From Zoogloea sp. (lineage in GTDB: Bacteria; Pseudomonadota; Gammaproteobacteria; Burkholderiales; Rhodocyclaceae), in NCBI GenBank assembly GCA_023150095.1, contig JAKLLO010000004.1, positions 1 to 64,000 on the forward strand: a DNA stretch of 64,000 nt, given 5' to 3'. Below the pieces are notes generated by a model. That model was not told the origin of the DNA. It worked only from the letters and a program-made list of their open reading frames with translations, and did no database searches. Within the stretch, counting starts at the first letter, position 1, and every line of letters begins with the position of its first letter. The position numbers and the translations under genes were made by a program. Positions 45,264 through 53,928 of the stretch are shown here, piece by piece.

Positions 45264-48146
45264 GTGACCAGACAGACATCGGTGCGCGGCGTCGTGCTGG
45301 GCGACGACGACACCCATGACGTACGGCGCCAGAAGATGGCCCGCATCATCCTCGATTCCATGTACCAGTTCCTCGGCCTGCTGGACGTGGACGGCACGGT
45401 GCTGGAGATCAACCAGGCCGCGCTCGATGGCGCCGGCCTCAACCTGTCCGACGTGGTCGGCCGGCCCTTCTGGGAGGCCCGCTGGTGGTCGGTGTCGGAT
45501 GAAGTGCGCCACCGGGTGCGCGACATGATCGGCGAGGCCCGCGCCGGCCGCTTCGTGCGCTGCGACTTCGAGGTGTATGGCGACCTCCACGGCAGCAAGA
45601 CCATCGCCATCGACTTCTCCCTCACCCCCATCCTCGACGACAGCGGCCACGTGGCCTTCCTGCTGCCCGAGGGGCGCAACATCACCGAGAAGATCGCCAA
45701 CAGCGCCGAGCTCACCCGCAAGAACGGCGAGCTGCAGGTGGCGCTGGAGAAGCTCAAGGAGATCGACGGCTTCAAGACCAAGTTCTTCGCCAACGTGAGC
45801 CACGAGCTGCGCACCCCGCTCACCCTGATCCTCGGCCCGGTGGACCAGCTCATCCACGAGACCACCGCCCGCACCGAGCGGGAGCGCGCCCGCCTCACCG
45901 CCATCAAGCGCAACGCCCAGTCGCTGCTGCAGCAGGTGAACAACCTGCTCGACCTCGCCCGCATCGACTCCGACCGGATGCCCATGGCCTACGCCCGGGC
46001 CAACGTCACGGCGCTGATCCGCGAGATCGCCGCCGGCTTCGAGGGCGAGGCCGAGGCCCGCGCCATCCGCCTGATGGTGCGCGGCGATGCCGACGCCGAA
46101 GGCGAGCTCTACGCCGACATCGACCGGGCCAAGTTCGTGCGGGTGCTCACCAACCTGCTCTCCAACGCCTTCAAGTTCACCCCGCCCGGCGGGCGCATCG
46201 GCTGCACCGTGGAGCGCCTCGCCGGCGAGCGCCTGCTCATCAACGTGCAGGACACCGGCCCCGGCGTGCCCGACGCCCTGAAGCAGCACATCTTCGACCG
46301 CTTCACCCAGGGCGACGAGCAGCTCGGCGCCATCGGCAGCGGGCTGGGGCTCAACATCGTCAAGGAGTTCGTCGAGCTGCACCGGGGCACGGTGGTGGTG
46401 CTCGACGCCCCCGGCGGCGGCGCGCTGTTCCAGCTCGAGCTGCCCCTGCAGGCCCCGGACGGCGCCTACGTGCGCAGCGGCAGCGCCCCGCCGCCCGCCG
46501 CCCTGCCCGCCGACGCCGCCGCGCCGGCCCTCCACGCGCCCGAGCTCGCCCCGACGCTGGCCTTCCGCCCCGGCCAGCCGCGGGTGCTGGTGGTGGAGGA
46601 CAACCCGGACCTGCGCCACTTCCTCCACGACGTGCTGGTGGACGAATACAACGTCACCCTCGAGGAAGACGGCGACGACGGGATCAAAGCCGCCCTCGCC
46701 GACCCGCCGGACCTCATCGTCACCGACCTGATGATGCCCCGCTGCGACGGCGAGACCTTCCTGCGCACCCTGCGCAGCCGGCCGGACTTCCCCAACGTGC
46801 CGGCGCTGGTGCTCTCGGCCCGCGCCGACGACGCGCTGCGCGAACGCCTGCTCGAAGAGCTCGCCCAGGACTACCTCACCAAACCCTTCTCGCCCCAGGA
46901 GCTGCGCGCCCGGGTGCACAACCTCGTCACCGTCAAGCGCACGGTGGACATCCTGCAGAAAGAGCTGCAGACCCAGGCCTCGGACATCTGGGAGCTCACC
47001 GCCGGCCTCGTCGAGAGCCGCAAATCCCTGCAGCGCAGCTTCACCGCCTTGCAGGTGGCCGACCGCCGCTGGCTCGGGCTGTACGAGAACACCGCCGTCG
47101 GCATCGCGCTGGCCGACCGGGACGGCCGCATCCTCTCCGCCAACCCGGCCCTGCAGCACATGCTCGGCTACGGGCCGGACGACATCGCCGGCGTGTCGCT
47201 GATCGCCATCACCGAAGCCTCCGAGCGCGCCACCACCGCGCGCAACGTGCACGGCCTTGTCGATGGCGAGCTGCCGGCCTACCACACGCAAAAGCGCTAC
47301 GAGCGGCGCGGCGGCGGCTACCTGTGGGCCAACGTGTCGGCCTCGCGCATCCCGGCGATGGCCGAGGACGGGCCGATGCTGGCGGTGATCGTCGAGGACA
47401 TCACCTCGCGGATGGAGGCCGAACGCTCCCTCGCCGCCACGCGGGCCGAGCTCGCGCGGGTGTCGCGCTTCACCGCGATGGGCGAGCTGGTGGCGTCCAT
47501 CGCCCACGAGGTGAATCAACCCCTCGCCGCGGTCATCACCAACAGCCAGGCCGCCCTGCGCTGGCTGTCGCTGGCCACGCCCAACCTCGACGAGGTGGCC
47601 GCCGGGCTGCACCGGGTCAATCGCGACGCCACCCTGGCCGGCGAGGTGATCGCGCGCATCCGCAAGTTCCTGCGGGCCGGCGAGCTCCGCCGCGAGCCTA
47701 TCGACATCGCCCGCCTGCTGGACGAACTGCTGCAGATGCTGCAGGCCATGCTCACCGACAACGGCGTGCAGGTGCGCGTCCACCTGCCCGACCCGCCGCC
47801 GGCCTTCACCGCCGACGCGGTGCAGTTGCAGCAGGTGATCCTCAACCTCATCGTCAATGCGGTGGACGCCCTGCGCGACATGCCCGCCGGCGCCCGCGCG
47901 CTGGCGATCCTGGTTACCGCCGAACCCACCGGCGGCGTGCGCATCGCGGTGCACGACAGCGGCCCCGGCATCCGCCCCGAGAGCGAGGCGAAGCTCTTCG
48001 ACGCCTTCTTCTCCACCAAGCCCGACGGGCTGGGCATGGGCCTCGCCATCAGCCGCTCGATCATCGAGAACCACGGCGGCCGCCTGTGGCTAGACCGCAG
48101 CGTGCCCGGCGGCGCGTGCTTCGTGTTCACGATCCCCGATGCCTGA
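45264..48146 (+). CDS. tmoS: TodS/TmoS-type double sensor histidine kinase
   Basis: This 960-residue soluble kinase has the full TodS layout. It carries PAS-1 (about 25-145, with Phe36, Phe69 and Trp75 aligning to the TodS toluene pocket by a constant offset of ten) and a first kinase core with His180 (NVSHELRTP). A receiver domain (about 440-560, TDLMMP), PAS-2 (about 600-720) and a second kinase core (SIAHEVNQPL) follow. It starts at GTG with a ggagga site. The absence of membrane spans fits cytoplasmic detection of aromatics. It overlaps or abuts the regulator gene. Confidence 0.93.
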   Translation: MTRQTSVRGVVLGDDDTHDVRRQKMARIILDSMYQFLGLLDVDGTVLEINQAALDGAGLNLSDVVGRPFWEARWWSVSDEVRHRVRDMIGEARAGRFVRCDFEVYGDLHGSKTIAIDFSLTPILDDSGHVAFLLPEGRNITEKIANSAELTRKNGELQVALEKLKEIDGFKTKFFANVSHELRTPLTLILGPVDQLIHETTARTERERARLTAIKRNAQSLLQQVNNLLDLARIDSDRMPMAYARANVTALIREIAAGFEGEAEARAIRLMVRGDADAEGELYADIDRAKFVRVLTNLLSNAFKFTPPGGRIGCTVERLAGERLLINVQDTGPGVPDALKQHIFDRFTQGDEQLGAIGSGLGLNIVKEFVELHRGTVVVLDAPGGGALFQLELPLQAPDGAYVRSGSAPPPAALPADAAAPALHAPELAPTLAFRPGQPRVLVVEDNPDLRHFLHDVLVDEYNVTLEEDGDDGIKAALADPPDLIVTDLMMPRCDGETFLRTLRSRPDFPNVPALVLSARADDALRERLLEELAQDYLTKPFSPQELRARVHNLVTVKRTVDILQKELQTQASDIWELTAGLVESRKSLQRSFTALQVADRRWLGLYENTAVGIALADRDGRILSANPALQHMLGYGPDDIAGVSLIAITEASERATTARNVHGLVDGELPAYHTQKRYERRGGGYLWANVSASRIPAMAEDGPMLAVIVEDITSRMEAERSLAATRAELARVSRFTAMGELVASIAHEVNQPLAAVITNSQAALRWLSLATPNLDEVAAGLHRVNRDATLAGEVIARIRKFLRAGELRREPIDIARLLDELLQMLQAMLTDNGVQVRVHLPDPPPAFTADAVQLQQVILNLIVNAVDALRDMPAGARALAILVTAEPTGGVRIAVHDSGPGIRPESEAKLFDAFFSTKPDGLGMGLAISRSIIENHGGRLWLDRSVPGGACFVFTIPDA

Positions 48147-48171
48147 GCCCCCCGCCCGACAGAAAGCCCCC

Positions 48172-48780
48172 ATGGAAACCCCCGACCTCGTCCACGTCGT
48201 CGATGACGACCTCTCGGTGCGCGAAGCCCTCAGCAGCCTGCTGCGCTCGGTGGGGCTGGCGGTGCGCACCCACGCGTCGGCGGCGGATTTCCTCGCCGCC
48301 CCGCGCGAGCCCGGCGTGGCCTGCCTGGTGCTCGACGTGCGCATGCCCGGCATGACCGGCACCGAGCTGCAGCAGACCCTCGCCCGCGCCGGCGACGACA
48401 TCCCCATCATCTTCATCACCGCCCACGGCGACATCCCCATGGCGGTGCGGGCGATGAAGGAAGGCGCGGCCGAGTTCCTGCCCAAACCCTTCCGCGACGA
48501 AGACCTGCTCGGCGCCATCGACACCGCCCTCACCCGCGCCCGCGCCGCCCGCAAGGAGCACGGCGAGGTGGACGAGATCCGCCGCAAGTACGCCTCCCTC
48601 ACCGCCCGCGAGAAGGAGGTGATCGCCTACGTCATCAAGGGCGCCCTCAACAAGCAGGCCGCCGCCGAGCTGGGCGTCACCGAGATGACCGTCAAGGTCC
48701 ATCGCCACAACGTGATGCGCAAGATGGGCGCCGCCTCCATCCCCGACCTGGTGCGCATGATGGAGCGCCTGCAGCCCTGA
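48172..48780 (+). CDS. tmoT: TodT/TmoT-type response regulator
   Basis: This 202-residue regulator has a receiver domain (phospho-acceptor Asp in LVLDVRMPG, about residue 55) and a C-terminal LuxR-type helix-turn-helix (LTAREKEVIAYVIKGALNKQAA to VKVHRHNVM). The family is TodT/TmoT/StyR/FixJ. The start could also be ATG 48139, which overlaps the kinase stop; 48172 matches the usual N-terminus. It probably binds the tod-box-like site upstream of tmoA. With TmoS it forms the toluene-responsive system. Confidence 0.92.
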   Translation: METPDLVHVVDDDLSVREALSSLLRSVGLAVRTHASAADFLAAPREPGVACLVLDVRMPGMTGTELQQTLARAGDDIPIIFITAHGDIPMAVRAMKEGAAEFLPKPFRDEDLLGAIDTALTRARAARKEHGEVDEIRRKYASLTAREKEVIAYVIKGALNKQAAAELGVTEMTVKVHRHNVMRKMGAASIPDLVRMMERLQP

Positions 48781-48861
48781 GCGCACCCGCGCGCCGATGT
48801 CATCCGGCTGCAACGGGGGCGGCCTAAGCTGGCCGTCCCTCCCACCCATCCGGAGACAGCC

Positions 48862-49443
48862 ATGTACCTCTCGCCCAGCGACATCCAGCACACCCGCATC
48901 CACACCATCGACAACCTGCACGCCGCCTCCCGCGCCTGGGTCGAGGCCACCGAGCGGCTGTCCGAGCTCGCCCTGCGCGCCGGCCGTCTGGCCCTGGACG
49001 AAGGCCGCGACCAACTCGAAGAGCTCGCCGAAACCCGCAATTTCAGCTTCGACACCCTGCCCCTCGAACGCTTCGCCGAATGGCGCAGCGAATCCGCCGG
49101 GCTGGTGAGCGAATGCTTCGAGATCATCGGCGACGCCCACCAGGCCATGCTGCAGATGGCCAAGGATCAGGTCGCCGTGTTCGACACCGTGCTGCAACGT
49201 CAGATGGACCGCGCCGCCCTCTCCGCCGACGCCACCGGCGAAGCCCTGATCGACCACGCCCGCGAAGCCCTGCGTCAGGCCGAAACCGGCTTCAACGGCT
49301 TTGCCGATGCCGCCGCCCAGGGCGCCGATCTGGTCGAGGAGCAGGTGCGTCAGGTGTCCGAAGCCCTCGCCGGCGACGCCGACCCGGCCGAGAAGACCGA
49401 GGTGGCGCCCCCCGCCCGCAGCCGCCGCACCCGCGCGGGCTGA
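48862..49443 (+). CDS. Phasin-family protein
   Basis: This 193-residue, mostly helical protein has the heptad-rich pattern of phasins, including repeated Ala/Glu/Leu segments and the typical hydrophobic stretch around residues 90-120. Phasins coat polyhydroxyalkanoate granules. The C-terminus ends in a basic, disordered tail (ARSRRTRAG). An agac-type weak site lies upstream. No polyhydroxyalkanoate synthase is nearby, so this assignment is by family resemblance. Confidence 0.75.
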   Translation: MYLSPSDIQHTRIHTIDNLHAASRAWVEATERLSELALRAGRLALDEGRDQLEELAETRNFSFDTLPLERFAEWRSESAGLVSECFEIIGDAHQAMLQMAKDQVAVFDTVLQRQMDRAALSADATGEALIDHAREALRQAETGFNGFADAAAQGADLVEEQVRQVSEALAGDADPAEKTEVAPPARSRRTRAG

Positions 49444-49450
49444 TCCCCAC

Positions 49451-49525
49451 GGCGTTCCTGGCGCTAAAATCACAGCCTTTGGCAGGCGGCGCCCCGCCCC
49501 TGCCGGGTCACTCGCCAGGAACGCC
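49451..49525 (+). promoter_or_regulatory. Structured leader: 13-bp stem that hides the ribosome site
   Basis: GGCGTTCCTGGCG (49451-49463) and its exact reverse complement (49513-49525) enclose an inner hairpin with GGCAGG/CCTGCC and GGCG/CGCC (49480-49503). The second outer arm contains the only Shine-Dalgarno-like agga and ends at the base before ATG 49526. In RNA, the start region would be locked. Alternatively the two arms are a DNA operator pair. Confidence 0.6.
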
Positions 49526-50359
49526 ATGAACGCCCCCACCCCCACCCAACAGGCCCTCTACCAGGCCCGCTACGGCTCGCCCGAAGCGGCAGTGCCCGCC
49601 GCCGGCTCGCCGATCATCGACCACCTGCTGGCCCACCGCTCGGTGCGCGCCTACCTGCCCGATCCGGTCTCGGATGACCAGCTGGCCGCCATCGTGGCCG
49701 CCGCGCAGTCGGCCGCCAGCTCCTCCAACCTGCACGCCTGGAGCGTCGTCGCGGTGCGCGACCCGGAGCGCAAGGCGCGCCTCTCCATCATGGCCGGCGA
49801 CCAGCCCCACATCCGCCAGGCCCCGCTGTTCCTCGTCTGGCTGGCCGATCTCGCCCGCCTCGAACAGGTCGCCACCACCGCCGGCGAAGCCCACGCCGCG
49901 CTGGATTACCTGGAGATGCTGCAAGTGGGCTTCATTGACGCCTCGCTGGCCGCCCAGAACGCCGTGACCGCCGCCGAATCCCTCGGACTTGGCACCGTCT
50001 ACATCGGCGGCATCCGCAATCAGCCCGAAAACGTGGCCGCCGAGCTGCAGTTGCCGCCCCGCACCGTGGCGGTGTTCGGTCTGTGCGTCGGCACGCCCGA
50101 CCCCGCCCAGCCGGCAGCCGTCAAACCGCGCCCGGCACAGTCCGTCGTGCTGCACCACGAGACCTACTCCCTCCCGGCTCAGGCCAAAGGCCTCGCCGAA
50201 TACGACGGCGCCATGACCGCCTTCTACGCCAGCCAGGGCATGAAGGTCCGCGGCACCTGGTCCAACCACTCCGCCAAGCGCATCCGCGACGCCGCCGCCC
50301 TCACCGGCCGCGACCGCCTCGTCGAAGCCCTCAAGGCCCGGGGCTTCCCGCTCAAGTAA
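49526..50359 (+). CDS. NfsA-like FMN oxidoreductase
   Basis: This 277-residue nitroreductase-fold enzyme has the FMN motif HRSVRAYLPDPV near residue 35, SSNLHAWS, and a late YIGGIRNQPENVAAELQLPPRTVAVFGLCVG, which is the NfsA/FRP pattern. The C-terminal positively charged helix fits NADPH binding. NfsA-type enzymes reduce nitro compounds, quinones or flavins. Translation appears to depend on the inverted-repeat leader that contains its ribosome site. No partner gene is evident. Confidence 0.9.
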   Translation: MNAPTPTQQALYQARYGSPEAAVPAAGSPIIDHLLAHRSVRAYLPDPVSDDQLAAIVAAAQSAASSSNLHAWSVVAVRDPERKARLSIMAGDQPHIRQAPLFLVWLADLARLEQVATTAGEAHAALDYLEMLQVGFIDASLAAQNAVTAAESLGLGTVYIGGIRNQPENVAAELQLPPRTVAVFGLCVGTPDPAQPAAVKPRPAQSVVLHHETYSLPAQAKGLAEYDGAMTAFYASQGMKVRGTWSNHSAKRIRDAAALTGRDRLVEALKARGFPLK

Positions 50360-50383
50360 GCCGGTGAATCCCTCACGCAAGGC

Positions 50384-50635
50384 TGCGAATGCTTCGCGCA
50401 GCCTTGCGAATCCTTCTCTCAGCCCTGAGATTGCTTTTCTCACCTATGAGATTGCCTCTTTCAGCCCTGAGATTGCTTCTCCCACCCCTGAGATTGCTTC
50501 TCTCACCCCTGAGCTTGCTTCTCTCACCCCTGAGCTTGCTTCTCTCACCCCTGCGATTGCTTCACGCAGCCGTGCACATGTCTCTCGCAGGCCTGCGAAT
50601 CGTTCTCGCAAGCTTGCGAATGCCATTCGCAGCCC
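50384..50635. repeat. 21-bp tandem repeat array, 12 units
   Basis: Twelve units of 21 bp start at 50384 and recur with exact period. At each junction a 4-4-4 dyad appears: CGCA-N4-TGCG in units 1, 2, 11 and 12, and CTCA-N4-TGAG in units 3, 4, 7 and 8; four junctions have one mismatch or wobble. The arms change together, so pairing or twofold symmetry seems conserved. The plus strand would encode a PEIASLT heptad and the minus strand a GLREAFA heptad, but stops break both. Two helical turns per unit suits phased protein binding. Confidence 0.85.
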
Positions 50636-50698
50636 ACGCAAGGTCGAACCTCGGCGCCCCACGCATCCCCCCCATCCACGCACACCACCCCCACGACC

Positions 50699-51604
50699 AT
50701 GATCCATCTCATCGCCACCGGCGGCACCATCGCCGGCGAAGCTGATCCGGAATCCGGCGGCGCCCGCTACCGGGCCGGCGTGCGCCCCGTGGGCGCCCTG
50801 CTGGCCGCCGTGCCGGGCCTCGACGCCTTCGACCTCTCCGCCGAGCAGGTGCTCGCCCTCGACAGCAAGGACATGACGCCCGACGGCTGGCTGACGATCC
50901 TCGCCGCGGTGCGCCGGGCGCTGGATGATCCGGCAACGGATGGCATGGTGATCCTCCACGGCACCGATACGCTCGAAGAAACCGCGTATTTCCTGCAGCT
51001 CACCGTGCCCGGCGGCAAGCCGGTGGTGCTCACCGGTGCCATGCGCCCGGCCGACCACCCCCAGGCCGACGGCCCGGCCAACCTGCTCGCCGCGGTGCGT
51101 CTTGCTGCCAGCCCGGAGGCCCACGGCAAGGGCGTGCTGGTGGTGATGAACGCCACCGCCCACGCCGCCCGCCATCTGGTGAAAGCCCGCACCACCGGGC
51201 TCGACGCCTTCGAATCCGCCATCGACTGGACCGATGCCCGGCCCGACGGCCGCTTTGCCGATCTCGCCGCCGATGCCCTCCCGCGGGTGGACATCCTGCC
51301 CGGCTACGCCGGCGCGCCCGCCGGGCTGATCGACGCCTGCGTGGCCGAGGGCGCAAGGGGACTGGTGCTGGCCCTCACCGGCCACGGCAGCGTGCCGTCG
51401 GCGTGGTTGCCGGCGCTGAGCCGGGCGCGGGAGAAAGGGGTGGTGATCGTCCGGGCCAGCCGCTGCGCCGGGCCGGTGATCCGCAACGCCAACGCCGACG
51501 ACGACGTCGAAGGCTGGCTCACCGCCGGCAGCCTGCCGCCACCCAAGGCCCGCATCGCGCTGATGCTGGCCCTGGCCAGCAAACGCCCCCTCGCGGCGGA
51601 CTGA
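50699..51604 (+). CDS. L-asparaginase
   Basis: This 301-residue enzyme hydrolyses asparagine to aspartate and ammonia. The first catalytic motif ATGGTIAG (threonine nucleophile) and second HGTDTLEETA (Thr-Asp pair) are intact. It has no signal peptide and is shorter than periplasmic type II enzymes, so it is probably cytoplasmic. No clear ribosome site is seen. It follows the 21-bp repeat array by 63 bases. Confidence 0.93.
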   Translation: MIHLIATGGTIAGEADPESGGARYRAGVRPVGALLAAVPGLDAFDLSAEQVLALDSKDMTPDGWLTILAAVRRALDDPATDGMVILHGTDTLEETAYFLQLTVPGGKPVVLTGAMRPADHPQADGPANLLAAVRLAASPEAHGKGVLVVMNATAHAARHLVKARTTGLDAFESAIDWTDARPDGRFADLAADALPRVDILPGYAGAPAGLIDACVAEGARGLVLALTGHGSVPSAWLPALSRAREKGVVIVRASRCAGPVIRNANADDDVEGWLTAGSLPPPKARIALMLALASKRPLAAD

Positions 51605-51609
51605 CGCCC

Positions 51610-53403
51610 TCAGGCGCCGGCCACCTTGGCCGGACGCGCCTTCTTCGCAAAGGCCTCGCGGGCTTCCTCGAGGATCTGCACGAGCTCGTCGCGGGCTTCC
51701 TTGGACGACTGGATGAGCTTGCCCTCGTCGTGGTCGATGGCCTGCTGACGGGCCAGCACCTCGGCGTCATGGCGGGCAAAGCGGGTCACCATCTGATCCA
51801 CCAGCGCCGGCGGCTCGTGGAGGAGCTCCAGCGTCCACCGGGCCATCTCGAGGCTCGACGGCAGGGCCTCGCGGATCTGCCGCTCGATGCCCATGTCCAT
51901 CAGCCGGCTGGCGTGGAAGCGGTTGCGGGCCCGGGCCACGATCTGCACATCGGGAAAATGCTTCTTCACCAGCTCGGCGGTGCGCAGCGACGCCTCCACG
52001 TCGTCGATGGCCAGCACGAAGACCTTGGCCTCGCCCACCTGGGCAGCGTGGAGCAGATCGAGGTGGGCCGCGTCGCCGTAGAACACCTTGAAGCCGAACT
52101 TGCGCACGGTTTCCACCTGCCCGGCGTCGGCGTCCAGCGCGGTGAAGCGGATGCCCCGCGCCAGCAGCAGCCGGCCCACCACCTGCCCGACCCGGCCGAA
52201 ACCGGCGATCACCACGTCGCTCGCCTCGGAGGGCATCTGGTCGTAAGCCTTGGGCGGCCGCCGGCCCGCCTCGCGCCGGGCCAGCCAGTCACCAAACATC
52301 AGCAGGAGCGGCGACACCGCCATCGACAGGGCCACCACCAGGGTCAGCTTGTCGGCCTGCACCTCGCCCAGCACCTTGAACGACTGAGCCGCGTCGAACA
52401 GCACGAAGGCAAACTCGCCGCCCTGGGCCAGCGCCAGGGCCAGCATCCGCGAACCCAGCTTGGGCCCACCCACCAGCCGGCGCAGGCCGTACAGCACCAC
52501 GACCTTGATCATCACCAGCCCGGCGGTGAGGCCGAGGATCTGCCACGGAAATTTAACTAGCAGGGTGAGGTTGGTGGACATCCCCACCGCCATGAAGAAC
52601 AGCCCCAGCAGCAAGCCCTGGAAGGGCGCGATGGACGCCTCCAGCTCGTGACGGAACTCCGAATCGGCCAGCAGCACGCCGGCGATGAACGCACCCAGCG
52701 ACATGGACAGCCCGCCCGCCTGCATCAGCAGCGCCAGCCCCAGCACCGTCACCAGCGCCGCGGCGGTGAACATCTCCCGGCTATTGACCCGCGCCACGTG
52801 GCGGAACAGCAGATCGAGGAGCGGCCGCCCCACCACCACCACCGCCACCAGCAGCCCCAGGCCCACCGCCGGATGGGTGAGCGCGGTGGGCTTGCCGGTG
52901 CCGAAGAGGGGAATCAGCGCCAGCAGCGGAATCACCGACAGATCCTGGAACAGCAGGATCGCGAAGGCCTCGCGCCCGTAACGGGTGGATAGCTCGCGCC
53001 GCTCGGCGAGGGTGGGCAGCACGAAGGCCGTGGACGACAGGGCCAGGATGATCCCCACCAGCGCCGCCGCCGACAGCGACAGGCCCGTGTACAAGCCCGC
53101 CGCCGCCAGCGCCGCCGCCACCCCGAAGAGCTGCATCGCCCCCAGCCCGAACACCGACTTGCGCAGCGCCCACAGGCGCGACGGCTTGAGCTCCAGCCCG
53201 ATCACGAAGAGCAGCAGCACCACGCCCAGCTCGGCGGTATGGAGCAGGTTGTCCGGATCGCGCACGAGCTTCACACCGTAGGGGCCGATGAGCATGCCCA
53301 CCGCCAGATAGCCGAGCACCGTGCCCAGCCCGGCGCGCTTGAAAAGCGGCACGAAAAGCACGGAAGCCAGCAGCAGGGCGGCGAATGTCGTCAGGGATTG
53401 CAT
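51610..53403 (-). CDS. KefB/KefC-type K+/H+ antiporter
   Basis: This 597-residue protein has a CPA2 exchanger domain of about 12 spans (residues 1-385; GVVLLLFVIGLELKPSRLW near 60) and a C-terminal RCK (TrkA-N) NAD-binding domain (VVIAGFGRVGQVVGRLLLARG, about 410). It resembles glutathione-gated potassium efflux systems of the KefB/C type. Whether it is glutathione-gated cannot be seen; no KefF/KefG partner is adjacent. It converges with the asparaginase gene, five bases apart. Confidence 0.92.
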   Translation of the reverse strand: MQSLTTFAALLLASVLFVPLFKRAGLGTVLGYLAVGMLIGPYGVKLVRDPDNLLHTAELGVVLLLFVIGLELKPSRLWALRKSVFGLGAMQLFGVAAALAAAGLYTGLSLSAAALVGIILALSSTAFVLPTLAERRELSTRYGREAFAILLFQDLSVIPLLALIPLFGTGKPTALTHPAVGLGLLVAVVVVGRPLLDLLFRHVARVNSREMFTAAALVTVLGLALLMQAGGLSMSLGAFIAGVLLADSEFRHELEASIAPFQGLLLGLFFMAVGMSTNLTLLVKFPWQILGLTAGLVMIKVVVLYGLRRLVGGPKLGSRMLALALAQGGEFAFVLFDAAQSFKVLGEVQADKLTLVVALSMAVSPLLLMFGDWLARREAGRRPPKAYDQMPSEASDVVIAGFGRVGQVVGRLLLARGIRFTALDADAGQVETVRKFGFKVFYGDAAHLDLLHAAQVGEAKVFVLAIDDVEASLRTAELVKKHFPDVQIVARARNRFHASRLMDMGIERQIREALPSSLEMARWTLELLHEPPALVDQMVTRFARHDAEVLARQQAIDHDEGKLIQSSKEARDELVQILEEAREAFAKKARPAKVAGA

Positions 53404-53577
53404 GATGGAAAAACGGAAGGCAGCGTGGAGCGTTCAAGTCTCTCACAAAGCGCCGCGGCAATTCGAAATGGAAGGATCCGGAAACAATCGGGCCGCCAGC
53501 TGCCAACTCCGTCACGCAAATCCGGGCAGCCCCGTCCGGGGCGGTGTCGCCCGGCTTTACACCGCCCGCCAGGCGCC

Positions 53578-53910
53578 CTGATCGAGACCATCGACAACTC
53601 CCAGGGCACCGAGAATGCCGAGTTCCTGGCCTTCCTGCCCGAGCTCAACGCCGGCCTGGAGAGCTACATCGGCGCTGGTTACGACACCATCTCGGTGCGC
53701 CTGCTGTTCGGCTGCTTCGGCGGCACGACGAACGGCAATGGTGCCGGCTACCTGAGCGGCGGTGGCGAGACCACCAACTGCGACAGCGGCGGCTTTGGCG
53801 ACGTCTTCATCCTCGCCGGCGAGGCGATGCGCGAAACACCCGAGCCGTCCGTCCTCACCCTCGCCGCTCTCGGGCTCCTCAGCGCGGCCTGGCTGCGTCG
53901 CCGCGACTGA
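53578..53910 (+). pseudogene. PEP-CTERM protein gene, 5' end missing
   Basis: The last 110 codons of a PEP-CTERM protein are visible, ending in the sorting signal TPEPSVLTLAALGLLSAAWLRRRD-like segment (PEP motif, hydrophobic span, Arg cluster). The frame continues upstream, but without a start codon or signal peptide, and runs into the KefB promoter. PEP-CTERM proteins need a signal peptide for exosortase processing, so this looks like a truncated relic. The preserved part is Gly/Asn/Thr-rich with two Cys, as in surface proteins. Confidence 0.7.
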
Positions 53911-53928
53911 GCTGATCCGCGCCCGGGC

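Noticed and set aside
43029..48074. Minus-strand open frame of 1681 codons opposite tmoE, tmoF and tmoS
   Set aside because: It is the complement of well-supported genes with strong third-position GC bias, which removes stops from the opposite frame. The translation is low-complexity (His/Gly/Val/Leu-rich) with no domain.
50364..50640. Possible CRISPR array
   Set aside because: The units are contiguous 21-mers without spacers, and no cas gene is present.
50364..50702. Plus-strand frame with PEIASLT heptapeptides over the 21-bp repeats
   Set aside because: It has no ribosome site and starts at a GTG within the repeat flank. The dyad conservation suits DNA or RNA structure better than protein. 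It is recorded as a repeat, not a gene.
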